DNA of 64,000 nucleotides from Bradyrhizobium sp. Ghvi (GTDB lineage: Bacteria > Pseudomonadota > Alphaproteobacteria > Rhizobiales > Xanthobacteraceae), in the NCBI RefSeq assembly GCF_900115265.1, contig NZ_FOVU01000001.1, positions 1,213,001 to 1,277,000 of the forward strand. The letters are read 5' to 3'. Below, piece by piece: positions 45,027-53,409 of the stretch. The position numbers were made by a program, and so were the translations under genes. The notes under the pieces were generated by a model, which made no database searches, was not told the origin of the DNA, and saw nothing but the letters and a program-made list of their open reading frames with translations. Position 1 is the stretch's first letter, and every line of letters begins with the position of its first letter.

Positions 45027-46346
45027 ATGAAGCAGCGGACCATTTTGGTGCTTGGCACCTCCGGCCTGATCGGCCGATTCGTCACCGACGATCTGCGCGT
45101 TCGAGGTTTCCGCGTGGTCGGCCTCGCACGCAGCCTGTCGCCCGCGCAGAAGATGAGTGCGCTCGATATCGAGCTGCCGATTCTCTCGCTGGATGCATCC
45201 GCGCTGGCGCGACTGCTGCGCGAACATGCGGTGGATGTCGTCGTGAACTGCCTTGGCGTGCTCCAGGATGGCCCCGGTAGCGACACAAAGGCGGTGCATC
45301 GCGATTTCGTTTCGCGGCTGCTTCAGGCGATCGCGGGTAGCGGTCGCGCGATCCGGCTGGTGCACATCTCGATCCCCGGAGCCACGGACGCTGATCGCAC
45401 CGCCTTCGCCACGACCAAGCGCGAGGCCGAGCGGCTGATCGGAGCCTCCGGCATTTCCCACGCCATCCTGCGGCCGGGCTTCGTGGTGGCGCCGTCAGCC
45501 TATGGCGGCAGCGCCATGCTGCGCGCGCTCGCCGCCTTTCCGCTCGATCTGCCTGCTGCCGAGATGGCGACGCCATTCCAGCCTGTTGCGGTCGATGATA
45601 TATCCGCGACCATCGCCTGGCTTGCCGCGCGCGACATCGACGATCCATCCGTGAAGGCGGCGACCTGGGACCTGATGCAATCCCAGCCCATCACGATGGC
45701 CGGTGTCATCAAGCATTTCCGGCTTGCGCTTGGGACGGCGGGATGGCCCGCTGTCGCGATGCCGTCCTTCATGCTGGATCTCGGCGCAAGAGTTGGCGAT
45801 CTCGCAAATCATTTCGGCTGGATGCCGCCGATGCGCACCACCGCCATCGCCGAGCTCCGTCGCGGCGTAACGGGTGATCCCTCGACCTGGATCGCTGCCA
45901 CCGGCATCGTCCCGAAGACGCTGAGGGATGCGATTGGGCGTCATCCCGCCACCATCCAGGACAAATGGTTCGCAAGGCTGTTCCTGATCAAGGCGCTTGT
46001 TGTCGCGAGCCTGGTTGTATTCTGGCTCGCCTCCGGATTCATCGCGCTGTTCGTGTCCTACCGCGCCGCCGCCGCGATCCTGAGTTCGCATGATTTCCCG
46101 CCATCGCTGGTCGATCCCATCACGATCGGCACCAGCCTGATGGACATGGGCATCGGCGTGCTGATAGCCTTCCGGCGCACCGCTGCGACCGGTCTGGTTG
46201 CGGGCATCATCACTTCGCTCGGCTACATGCTCGGCGCGGCGATCCTGACGCCAGATCTCTGGATCGAGCCGCTCGGCGCGCTGGTGAAGACAGGGCCGGC
46301 GATCGTGCTGATGCTGGTCGCCTTGTTGATGCTGGACAATCGCTGA
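45027..46346 (+). CDS. NAD(P)-binding SDR-type protein fused to a DoxX-like membrane domain
   Basis: A 439-residue two-domain protein. Residues 1-300 are an atypical extended SDR: LGTSGLIGRFV near the N-terminus, NCLGVLQDGPG and TKREAERLIGASGISHAILR followed by PGF. Residues about 310-439 contain four membrane helices like DoxX (LFLIKALVVASLVVFWLASG, GIITSLGYMLGAAIL). Such fusions are annotated as SDR family/DoxX-like proteins without known substrate. ATG at 45027 was chosen (AAGGA, 4 nt spacing); TTG at 45015 overlaps the previous stop. It overlaps the next gene by one base (TGATG). Confidence 0.87.
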   Translation: MKQRTILVLGTSGLIGRFVTDDLRVRGFRVVGLARSLSPAQKMSALDIELPILSLDASALARLLREHAVDVVVNCLGVLQDGPGSDTKAVHRDFVSRLLQAIAGSGRAIRLVHISIPGATDADRTAFATTKREAERLIGASGISHAILRPGFVVAPSAYGGSAMLRALAAFPLDLPAAEMATPFQPVAVDDISATIAWLAARDIDDPSVKAATWDLMQSQPITMAGVIKHFRLALGTAGWPAVAMPSFMLDLGARVGDLANHFGWMPPMRTTAIAELRRGVTGDPSTWIAATGIVPKTLRDAIGRHPATIQDKWFARLFLIKALVVASLVVFWLASGFIALFVSYRAAAAILSSHDFPPSLVDPITIGTSLMDMGIGVLIAFRRTAATGLVAGIITSLGYMLGAAILTPDLWIEPLGALVKTGPAIVLMLVALLMLDNR

Positions 46347-46753
46347 TGGCAAGGTGGCCCGACGATGACGTCATTCTGTACGACGGCGTCTGCATCTTCT
46401 GCTCGCGCTGGGTACGCTTCGTTGCGCAGCGTGACACAGCGAGACGGTTTCGCTTTACGCCGATCCAGTCGGACTATGGTGCGAAGCTTGCGCGCACGTT
46501 CGGCATTGACCCCGATGACCCTGACACCAACGCCGTCGTCCATCGCGGCGAGGCGTTCCTGAAGTCCGACGCTGCGCTGACGGTGCTGTCCCAGCTTCCC
46601 GGCTGGGGCTGGGTGCGCGCACTCTTCGCCGTACCAAAGCCGCTGCGCGACCCCATCTACAGCCTGATCGCCCGAAACCGCTATCGCATCTTCGGCCAGT
46701 ACGATTCGTGCTTCGTGCCGGATGCGGATCTGCGGGCGCGGATGATCGAGTGA
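46346..46753 (+). CDS. DCC family thiol-disulfide oxidoreductase-like protein (DUF393)
   Basis: A 135-residue protein with the DCC signature ILYDGVCIFCSRWVRFVAQRD at the N-terminus, a thioredoxin-like C-x2-C motif after Asp. The rest (RFTPIQSDYGAKLA, HRGEAFLKSDAALTVLSQLP, RIFGQYDSCFVPDADLRARM) follows the family. It is thought to act as a thiol oxidoreductase; the substrate is unknown. It is the last gene of the four-gene coupled cluster and is closed by a 31-bp perfect inverted repeat. This gene order next to a DoxX-like protein suggests redox work at the membrane. Confidence 0.9.
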   Translation: MARWPDDDVILYDGVCIFCSRWVRFVAQRDTARRFRFTPIQSDYGAKLARTFGIDPDDPDTNAVVHRGEAFLKSDAALTVLSQLPGWGWVRALFAVPKPLRDPIYSLIARNRYRIFGQYDSCFVPDADLRARMIE

Positions 46754-46755
46754 CT

Positions 46756-46835
46756 CGTCATTGCGAGCGCAGCGAAGCAATCCAGAGTCTTTCCGCGGTG
46801 GCAGTCTGGATTGCTTCGCTGCGCTCGCAATGACG
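46756..46835. repeat. CGTCATTGCGAGC palindromic repeat with 31-bp perfect arms
   Basis: Arms at 46756-46786 and 46805-46835 are perfect 31-bp inverted repeats around an 18-nt loop; the ends read CGTCATTGCGAGCGCAGCGA. It lies between the convergent DCC and amine-oxidase genes and must act as a strong hairpin on both transcripts. A diverged relative is at 59325-59435. Confidence 0.9.
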
Positions 46836-46845
46836 CAGTGGGCGG

Positions 46846-48090
46846 CTAGGACCTTCCCAAAGCCGCCAACACTTCCTGCGCTGCTCGCTCTCCGCTGTCC
46901 CGCGCCCCATGCGCCGTCGTGAAGAAGGTCGGCGACGTCGCTTCCCCCGCGAAGAACAACCGCCCATCGACGGGCGCGGCCAGCACAGCGCGATCGCCCG
47001 CATGCCCCGGTAGCGCGTGCGAGTAGGAGCCTCTCGCAAACGGATCAAGTGCCCAGCGCGACTCATAGAGCGGCTTCAGCTTGCGGCGGATGTCGTTGCC
47101 GAGGAAGCCGGCGATCTCGTCGATGCTGTGCGCGGCGATGGCGCCGTCGCCGGCCTCTTCCAGCTGGCGGGCAAAGCTGCCGCCGAAAAAGCCTTCGATG
47201 CAGGGCTGACCGAACGGCCGGATGTGGTAGGTGCCCATTTCCGTGCGCATGGTGGCGCCGCGCAGGTTTCCCTCTTTCGGGAAGGCCTCGGCGTCCTCGA
47301 GCGCCAGCGTCACCTTGTCGTCGACGCCGAGCGGCAGGCCGGCTGCGGCGCTCAGCTTGGCCGGCAACGGTGGCGAGAAGCGGATGGCTTCATCGGCGAT
47401 CAGGTTGGTCGGCACGGTGACGATCACCTTGTCCGCGGTCAGCGTACCCCGTGATGTCTCGATGCGGACGCGCTTGCCCGAGTGATCGATCAGCGTGACG
47501 TTGCAGTCCAGCGCGACCGGGCAGGGCGCGCCATAGGCCGCGATCAGCGCGCCATACCCGCGGCGGACGCGCCAGTTGAGCTCGCTGTCCTCATAGGCAT
47601 CCCAGTCGAGCGTCGACATGTCCGCGAGCTCGCAACCGTTGATGTAGGTCGAGATCGCGTCGATCATGGGATTCCAGCGATTGCCGGGCTCGAGACCGAG
47701 GCTCGCGGGCTCGTCCTTGCCTTTTTGCGCGGCGTGCCAGAGCCGCTCATAGAACGCGTCCATCGCGCGCATGAAATCGTCGCGCAGCTCCTGCGGAAAC
47801 GCATTCCCATAGGCCCGCTCGCGCCAGGGCGGCAAATCCTTGTTGAGCTCGAAACCGAGCTGCCGTGCGATTGCGACGAAAGAGTTCTTGTCCGCAGAGT
47901 GCAGCCAGCCGCAGCCGACGTCGAAGGTGACCTCAGGCGAGACCTGCACGGTCCAGGCGCGGCCGCCGAGCCGGTCGCGTGCCTCCAGCACGATCACGGA
48001 GAGGCCGGAGCCTTCAAGCGCATGCGCCGCGCCGAGGCCGGCGGCACCGGCACCGATGATGGCCACGTCGACGGAGGAAGGGAAGGACAT
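46846..48090 (-). CDS. flavin monoamine oxidase family protein
   Basis: A 414-residue FAD-dependent amine oxidase. The dinucleotide motif is VAIIGAGAAGLGAAHAL, followed by LEARDRLGGRAWT (ribose-binding Glu and the GGR loop); the C-terminal FAD-contact motif is LFFAGEATSPTFFTTAHGAR. It is likely to oxidise a primary or secondary amine with oxygen, making hydrogen peroxide; substrate unknown. No signal peptide is present. ATG at 48090 (MSFPSSVDVAIIG) has AGGGAAGG-like purines upstream. It lies downstream of typA on the same strand, separated by a repeat. Confidence 0.92.
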   Translation of the reverse strand: MSFPSSVDVAIIGAGAAGLGAAHALEGSGLSVIVLEARDRLGGRAWTVQVSPEVTFDVGCGWLHSADKNSFVAIARQLGFELNKDLPPWRERAYGNAFPQELRDDFMRAMDAFYERLWHAAQKGKDEPASLGLEPGNRWNPMIDAISTYINGCELADMSTLDWDAYEDSELNWRVRRGYGALIAAYGAPCPVALDCNVTLIDHSGKRVRIETSRGTLTADKVIVTVPTNLIADEAIRFSPPLPAKLSAAAGLPLGVDDKVTLALEDAEAFPKEGNLRGATMRTEMGTYHIRPFGQPCIEGFFGGSFARQLEEAGDGAIAAHSIDEIAGFLGNDIRRKLKPLYESRWALDPFARGSYSHALPGHAGDRAVLAAPVDGRLFFAGEATSPTFFTTAHGARDSGERAAQEVLAALGRS

Positions 48091-48095
48091 GGAGG

Positions 48096-48188
48096 GGCGA
48101 ATAGTGAGTGGCGAATGGCGAATAGATTATAAGAAACGCAGGCTCCGGCCAAACGCTCCTACTCGCTACTCGCCATGCCTTATTCGCC
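48096..48188. repeat. GGCGAATAG-type repeat cluster between typA and the amine oxidase
   Basis: The left part has three copies of a GGCGAAT unit (GGCGAATAGTGAGTGGCGAA then TGGCGAATAG, 48096-48125). The right part has the reverse complement, CTACTCGCTACTCGCCATGC and TTATTCGCC (48159-48188), so the two sides can pair as a loose hairpin. Confidence 0.65.
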
Positions 48189-48191
48189 CAA

Positions 48192-50018
48192 TTACGCCAC
48201 CGCTTCCTTGGCCTTTTCCGCGCGCTTGCGCTCGTTCGGATCGAGGTGCTTCTTGCGCAGGCGGATCGACTTCGGGGTGACCTCGACGAGCTCGTCGTCC
48301 TCGATATAGGCGAGCGCCTTTTCCAGCGTCATGCGGATCGGCGGCGTCAGGCGCACCGCTTCGTCCTTCGAGGTCGTGCGGATGTTGGTGAGCTGCTTGC
48401 CCTTGAGCACGTTGATCTCGAGATCGTTGTCGCGGGTGTGCTCGCCGACGATCATGCCTTTGTAGACCTTCCAGCCGGGCTCGATCATCATCGGGCCGCG
48501 ATCTTCCAGCTTGAACATGGCGTAGGCCACCGCTTCGCCCTGGTCGTTGGAGATCAAGACGCCGTTGCGGCGGCCCTGGATCTCGCCCTTGTACGGCGCA
48601 TAGCCGTGGAACAAGCGGTTCATGATCGCGGTGCCGCGGGTGTCGGTGAGCAGCTCGCCCTGATAGCCGATCAGGCCGCGGGTCGGCGCGTAGAACACCA
48701 GGCGCTGACGGTTGCCGCCTGATGGCTTCATCTCGATCAGCTCGGACTTGCGCTCGCTCATCTTCTGCACGACGACGCCGGAATGCTCCTCGTCGACATC
48801 GATCACGACTTCCTCGATCGGCTCCAGCGCGCCGCCGGTGGCCTCGTCCTTCTGGAACACGACGCGGGGACGCGACACCGAGAGCTCAAAACCCTCGCGG
48901 CGCATGGTCTCGATCAGGATCGCGAGCTGCAATTCGCCGCGGCCCGACACTTCCATCGCATCCTTGTCGGCGGATTCGACGACGCGGAGCGCGACGTTGC
49001 CCTCGGCCTCGCGCAAGAGACGGTCGCGGATCATGCGGCTCGTCACCTTGTCGCCTTCGGTGCCGGCGAGCGGGGAGTTGTTGACGATGAACGACATCGA
49101 CACGGTCGGCGGGTCGATCGGCTGGGCCGGCAGCGGCACCTCGACGGTCGGATCGCAGAAGGTGTCGGCGACGGTACCCTTGGTCAGGCCCGCAATCGCG
49201 ACGATGTCGCCGGCTTCGGCTTCCTCGAGCGGCGTGCGCTCGAGGCCGCGGAAGGCCAGGATCTTGGTGATGCGCCCGGTCTCGACCAGCTTGCCATCGG
49301 CATGCAGCACCTTGACCTGCTGGTTCGGCTTGAGCACGCCGGACGAGATGCGGCCGGTGATGATGCGGCCGAGATAGGGATTGGCCTCGAGGATGGTGCC
49401 GATCATGCGGAACGGGCCTTCCTCGACCTTCGGCGGCGCGACGTGGCGCAGCACCAGCTCGAACAGCGGCTCCATGCCCTTGTCCTGCGGACCCTCCGGG
49501 CTATCGGCCATCCAGCCCTGCTTGGCTGATCCATACAGAATGGGGAAGTCGAGCTGCTCCTCGCTGGCATCGAGCGCCGCGAACAGGTCGAACACCTCGT
49601 TGATGACTTCGGTCGGGCGCGCGTCGGGGCGATCGACCTTGTTGATGACGACGATCGGCTTGAGGCCGACCTTGAGCGCCTTGGAGACCACGAATTTGGT
49701 CTGCGGCAGCGGGCCTTCGGCGGCGTCGACCAGCACCAGCGCGCCGTCCACCATGTTCAGGATGCGCTCGACCTCACCGCCGAAATCGGCGTGGCCGGGG
49801 GTGTCGACGATGTTGATGCGGGTGTCCTTCCACTGCACCGAGGCCGCCTTGGCCAGAATGGTGATGCCGCGCTCGCGCTCCAGGTCGTTGGAGTCCATGG
49901 CGCGATCCGTCACCTTCTGGTTCTCGCGGAACGTGCCGGACTGCTGGAGGAGCTTGTCGACGAGGGTCGTCTTGCCATGGTCGACGTGGGCGATGATGGC
50001 GACGTTACGAAGATTCAT
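48192..50018 (-). CDS. typA: translational GTPase TypA/BipA
   Basis: A 608-residue ribosome-binding GTPase of the usual length. G-domain motifs: P-loop [16 protein letters not shown]3 [14 protein letters not shown]4 NKVDRPDA. Domain II and the C-terminal TypA-specific domain follow ([40 protein letters not shown]). It acts in ribosome assembly and stress adaptation, often at low temperature. ATG at 50018 is preceded by GAAGCTC. The gene appears to be monocistronic with a 293-bp upstream gap. Confidence 0.97.
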   Translation of the reverse strand: MNLRNVAIIAHVDHGKTTLVDKLLQQSGTFRENQKVTDRAMDSNDLERERGITILAKAASVQWKDTRINIVDTPGHADFGGEVERILNMVDGALVLVDAAEGPLPQTKFVVSKALKVGLKPIVVINKVDRPDARPTEVINEVFDLFAALDASEEQLDFPILYGSAKQGWMADSPEGPQDKGMEPLFELVLRHVAPPKVEEGPFRMIGTILEANPYLGRIITGRISSGVLKPNQQVKVLHADGKLVETGRITKILAFRGLERTPLEEAEAGDIVAIAGLTKGTVADTFCDPTVEVPLPAQPIDPPTVSMSFIVNNSPLAGTEGDKVTSRMIRDRLLREAEGNVALRVVESADKDAMEVSGRGELQLAILIETMRREGFELSVSRPRVVFQKDEATGGALEPIEEVVIDVDEEHSGVVVQKMSERKSELIEMKPSGGNRQRLVFYAPTRGLIGYQGELLTDTRGTAIMNRLFHGYAPYKGEIQGRRNGVLISNDQGEAVAYAMFKLEDRGPMMIEPGWKVYKGMIVGEHTRDNDLEINVLKGKQLTNIRTTSKDEAVRLTPPIRMTLEKALAYIEDDELVEVTPKSIRLRKKHLDPNERKRAEKAKEAVA

Positions 50019-50311
50019 GAGTGAGCTTCTTTGCGGTCGGACAATGGGTTAAGCGCGATCTCGCCGGTCAAGCCGGGACCTCTTCGCGGGAACAACGCTG
50101 AAACGTGGAAAACGGGGCCTGTTATGCCCAAAAAGGAAACCCGGCCATATCGACCGGGTAGCCCTACGCGTTTGCGCCGCAATATAGGGAAAAAACGCCA
50201 AAAAACAATGCGTTCTTTCGGGGTTGGTTGACTGAATTTTGTCCGGGAATCCCCGGAGCTTAGGCGATCCCGGCCAAATCGGCCTGATATTCGCGCACCC
50301 GGCTGTCCCGG

Positions 50312-51088
50312 TCAGCCCGGCGCGGCGCGGCTCTCCGCCTCCTCTGTCGGATAGACTCCGCGCAGCACCTCCTCGAAATGCATCTTCACGGCGTCGTTGC
50401 AGAGGCAGGCGCGCATGCGCAAGCCGTCGTGGTTGCGAACCAGGATCGCGCCGCGCCTGGTATCGAGCACACCTTCGGCCTTGAATGATTGCAGCACGCG
50501 ACTGGCATAAGAGCGACCGACACCGAGCAGTGTCGCAAGCTGCTCGTGCGTCAGCGGCACGCTGTGCTCGTCGCCGGTCCGCTCCATCGCCGCGACGATC
50601 CATTTCGCCGTGCGTTGCTCGATCGAATGAATCGCGTTGCAGGCGGTCGACTGGAAGATCTGCGCCAGCATGCAATCGGCGTAGCGGGCGAAGATGTTGC
50701 GCAGCGACGGCGAGCGGGCCTTGGCCGCCTCCAGTTTGCCGACGTGAATCCGCGCGAACGGGCCGCCGAATTTCACGCAGATGCGGGTATAGGCCGGCAG
50801 GAATCCTTCGCTGACGATGCCGCCCACCGCGCCCTCGCGACCGACCAGAATGGTCTCGACATCGCGGCCGTCTTCATTCGGGACGAGAAACGTTGCGAGG
50901 GACGGACCGCAGGGAAAATGCACCACCTGGACGTCGTCGCCGGGACTGTAGAGCAGATGGTTCGCGGCGACCTCGTCAACGGTGACGGAGGGTGCGAGCA
51001 GCGCATAATCAGCCGGGCGCAAGCGCCGCAGCAGGTTGTTGGCGGGCCGGCTCTCGACATCGTTTATCGTGCTGATACGCGCGTCCAT
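50312..51088 (-). CDS. Crp/Fnr family transcriptional regulator
   Basis: A 258-residue regulator with an N-terminal cyclic-nucleotide-binding-like beta-roll (about 30-150, LLYSPGDDVQVVHFPCGPSL) and a C-terminal winged helix (about 165-245). The recognition region is LTHEQLATLLGVGRSYASRV, with S-x2-S-R as in rhizobial members rather than the E-x-x-R of E. coli CRP. No FNR-type cysteine cluster is seen at the N-terminus, although cysteines occur at MRACLCND near the C-terminus. ATG at 51088 is supported by GGGAG 7 nt upstream. It diverges from a single-domain response regulator. Confidence 0.9.
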   Translation of the reverse strand: MDARISTINDVESRPANNLLRRLRPADYALLAPSVTVDEVAANHLLYSPGDDVQVVHFPCGPSLATFLVPNEDGRDVETILVGREGAVGGIVSEGFLPAYTRICVKFGGPFARIHVGKLEAAKARSPSLRNIFARYADCMLAQIFQSTACNAIHSIEQRTAKWIVAAMERTGDEHSVPLTHEQLATLLGVGRSYASRVLQSFKAEGVLDTRRGAILVRNHDGLRMRACLCNDAVKMHFEEVLRGVYPTEEAESRAAPG

Positions 51089-51249
51089 CGCGAACTCCCG
51101 GTCCTCCTCTCCACAGTAGCGACTTCCGTTCATGGCCTGTGTGCACATGTGGACAGACGTAAGAACTGTTCTGTGGTGAGTTTCGTTCCGGGAACCCTCC
51201 GATGCGCTGGGCGCAGGTATCGGCTTGGGGCTGTCCTGACCGGTGAAAC

Positions 51250-51657
51250 ATGCAGCTCTCAATAGTCAGGACCATGATACCTGCCTCCCCGGACCGCCCG
51301 GCCGAACTCCCCGCCGACGTGCTGATCGTCGAGGACGATCCGATTATCGCCATCGATTTCGAGGATCGGCTGCTCGGCTTTGGCGTCAAAAGCGTGCGCA
51401 GCGTGGGTTCGGTGGCGCAGGCGCTGAACGCGATCAATGCACGCGCGCCCGACTTCGCGCTGCTCGACGTCGAGCTGATCCGCGAGAAGAGTTTTGCGAT
51501 CGCCGAGCGGCTCGCAGTGCTGGCAATTCCCTTCGTCTTCGTCACCGGCTACGGCGCGGAGACCAGCATCCCGCCGGAGTTTGCCGCACGGCCGCGGCTG
51601 CAAAAGCCGTGCTCCAGCGATGCGCTGGAGGCGGCATTGCAGGCCCGCGGCGGCTAA
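51250..51657 (+). CDS. single-domain response regulator
   Basis: A 135-residue receiver domain with no output domain. Acidic pocket VEDDPIIAID, phosphorylation site Asp in FALLDVELI, switch Thr in VFVTGYG and the conserved Lys in LQKPC are all present, so it can be phosphorylated. It probably works in a phosphorelay or by binding a partner; no histidine kinase is adjacent. ATG at 51250 or 51274 are both possible. It diverges from the Crp/Fnr gene over about 160 bp, so regulation by that protein is plausible. A palindromic repeat follows its stop. Confidence 0.88.
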   Translation: MQLSIVRTMIPASPDRPAELPADVLIVEDDPIIAIDFEDRLLGFGVKSVRSVGSVAQALNAINARAPDFALLDVELIREKSFAIAERLAVLAIPFVFVTGYGAETSIPPEFAARPRLQKPCSSDALEAALQARGG

Positions 51658-51747
51658 GGGAAAAGTGCGAAGCGGTTTTCCGAAAAGATCCTGCTCAAAC
51701 AACAACCTGAAGCGCGATGATGATTCATCCTAATCTCATCGCGCTTT
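51657..51747. repeat. AAGCGCGATGA palindromic repeat with GGTTTTCCGAAAAGATC arm
   Basis: The right part is an 11-bp perfect inverted repeat, AAGCGCGATGA at 51710-51720 and TCATCGCGCTT at 51736-51746, around a 15-nt loop. The left part contains GAAGCGGTTTTCCGAAAAGA then TCCTGCTCAAAC. This composite looks like a dispersed element I recall from many Rhizobiales genomes; that recollection is not checked here. It fills the gap between convergent genes. Confidence 0.65.
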
Positions 51748-51756
51748 AGATCGGCG

Positions 51757-53304
51757 TCAGGCGAATTTCGGATCCAGCGTGGTCGACCACAGCGCGATGT
51801 CGGCGCGGTCGCGCAACGTCACCGTCATCTGGCCGGAGGCACCGTCGATCTTGACGTGACCGAAGAACTGCATGCCGGCGGATGGCGGCAGGTTCTGCTT
51901 GTCGAGGCCGGGCGCCTTGATGAAACGCACGTCGGGGCCGAACGTGTTGTCGAGCTCGTTCGGGCCGAACGTTCCGGCGTGCAGCGGCCCTGAGACGAAT
52001 TCCCAGAACGGCTCGAAATCCTGGAATTGCGCCTTGTTGGGATCGTAATAATGCGCGGCGGCGTAGTGCACGTCCGCCGTCAGCCACACCGTATTCCTGA
52101 TCGGCGCCGTCTTGATGAAGCGCAGGATGTCGGCGATCTCGAACTCTCTCCCGCGCACCGGGCCGTCGCCCTGCGCGAAGGCTTCCGACCCCTTCTTGTT
52201 CGCCGCATCGTCGTAAACGATGATGCTGAGCGGCATGTCGGAGGCGATCACTTTCCATGTCGCGCGCGAATTGAGCAGGCCGCGCTTCAGCCAGGCCATC
52301 TGGTCGGGGCCGAGGAAATAGCTGGCCGGGCCGTACTCCGTCTCGAGATTGGCGCCGTTCGGGCCGCGATAGCTGCGCTCGTCGAGCACGAACACGTCGA
52401 GATGCGGGCCATAGGAGATCTGGCGATAGACCCGGCCCGGCTCATTGATGCTCTCGCGCATCGGATACATCTCGTGGAAGGCGCGGGACGCGCGGGCCGC
52501 CAGCAGCGAGATGTCGCGCACCTTGTAGGCAGCAGGCAGATCCTTCGACAGCGACCAATTGTTGGTCACCTCGTGATCGTCCCACTGCACGAAGATTGGC
52601 ACTTCGGCATTGAAGGCGCGGACATTGTCGTCGGTGAAATTGTATTTGTGCGCGGCGCGGTACTCGTCCAGCGTCTCGGCGACCTTGGCCTTCTCGGGGA
52701 TCGTGAGGTTCTTCCAGATCTTGCCGTCGGCAAGCTTGACCTCGGAGGCGATCACGCCGTCGGCGTAGATGGTGTCGCCGGAATGCAGCAGGAAATCCGG
52801 CCGGTGCTTGCGCATGGTTTCGAAGGTGAGCATGCCGCCGTCTTCGGGATTGATGCCCCAGCCCTGGCCTGCGACGTCGCCGCCCCAAACGAAGCTGACA
52901 TCGCGACGATCGGCCGGCGCGGTGCGGAAGCGGCCGACCACCGGCTCGCCTTCGATCGCGGTGTGCGAGAGATCGCGGAAGCGGACGCGATAGAAGATGT
53001 CCTGGCCCGCGGGCAGATTTTCCACCAGCATCTTGGCGGTGAAGTCGCTCTCGGGCAGCGCAGCGATCGGCGGCAGCGCCCGGGCGTTCTTGAACGAATC
53101 CGTCGTCGCCACCTCGACCAGCATCTGTGCTGGCCGGTCGGTCCGCGCCCAGACCACCCCGCCGTCCACCGTGACGTCGCCGGATTGCACGCCATGGGTG
53201 ACCATGGGCCGGTCGGCCGCGCGCGACAGATGCGGCATCGCGATCGCGCCGAGCGCACCGGCGCTGGTGCTGAGGAATTTGCGGCGGGAGAATTTGATCT
53301 TCAT
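51757..53304 (-). CDS. phoD: alkaline phosphatase D (PhoD), Tat-exported
   Basis: A 515-residue PhoD-type phosphodiesterase/alkaline phosphatase. The twin-arginine signal is SRRKFLSTSAGALGAI with cleavage near SRAA. An N-terminal fibronectin-like PhoD domain (THGVQSGDVTVDGGVVWART) precedes the metallophosphatase domain, which shows FVWGGDVAGQGWG, HSGDTIYADG, QWDDHEVTNNW and TADVHYAAAHYY as metal ligands. Family members use calcium and iron and release phosphate from diesters in the periplasm. ATG at 53304 was chosen (GAGGGC, 6 nt spacing). No pho-box-like direct repeat was recognised by eye. Confidence 0.94.
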   Translation of the reverse strand: MKIKFSRRKFLSTSAGALGAIAMPHLSRAADRPMVTHGVQSGDVTVDGGVVWARTDRPAQMLVEVATTDSFKNARALPPIAALPESDFTAKMLVENLPAGQDIFYRVRFRDLSHTAIEGEPVVGRFRTAPADRRDVSFVWGGDVAGQGWGINPEDGGMLTFETMRKHRPDFLLHSGDTIYADGVIASEVKLADGKIWKNLTIPEKAKVAETLDEYRAAHKYNFTDDNVRAFNAEVPIFVQWDDHEVTNNWSLSKDLPAAYKVRDISLLAARASRAFHEMYPMRESINEPGRVYRQISYGPHLDVFVLDERSYRGPNGANLETEYGPASYFLGPDQMAWLKRGLLNSRATWKVIASDMPLSIIVYDDAANKKGSEAFAQGDGPVRGREFEIADILRFIKTAPIRNTVWLTADVHYAAAHYYDPNKAQFQDFEPFWEFVSGPLHAGTFGPNELDNTFGPDVRFIKAPGLDKQNLPPSAGMQFFGHVKIDGASGQMTVTLRDRADIALWSTTLDPKFA

Positions 53305-53409
53305 GACGATGCCCTCGATATCGCGCAGCCCCGCCAAGGCGACGGTCGCTGGGACGAAGTACGACGCTATATTGAGACAGTGTGACGCGGCGATTACGCG
53401 GACGGGCGT

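Noticed and set aside
52027..53385. A 452-codon open frame on the plus strand
   Set aside because: Antisense to phoD, whose metal-binding motifs and Tat signal are complete.
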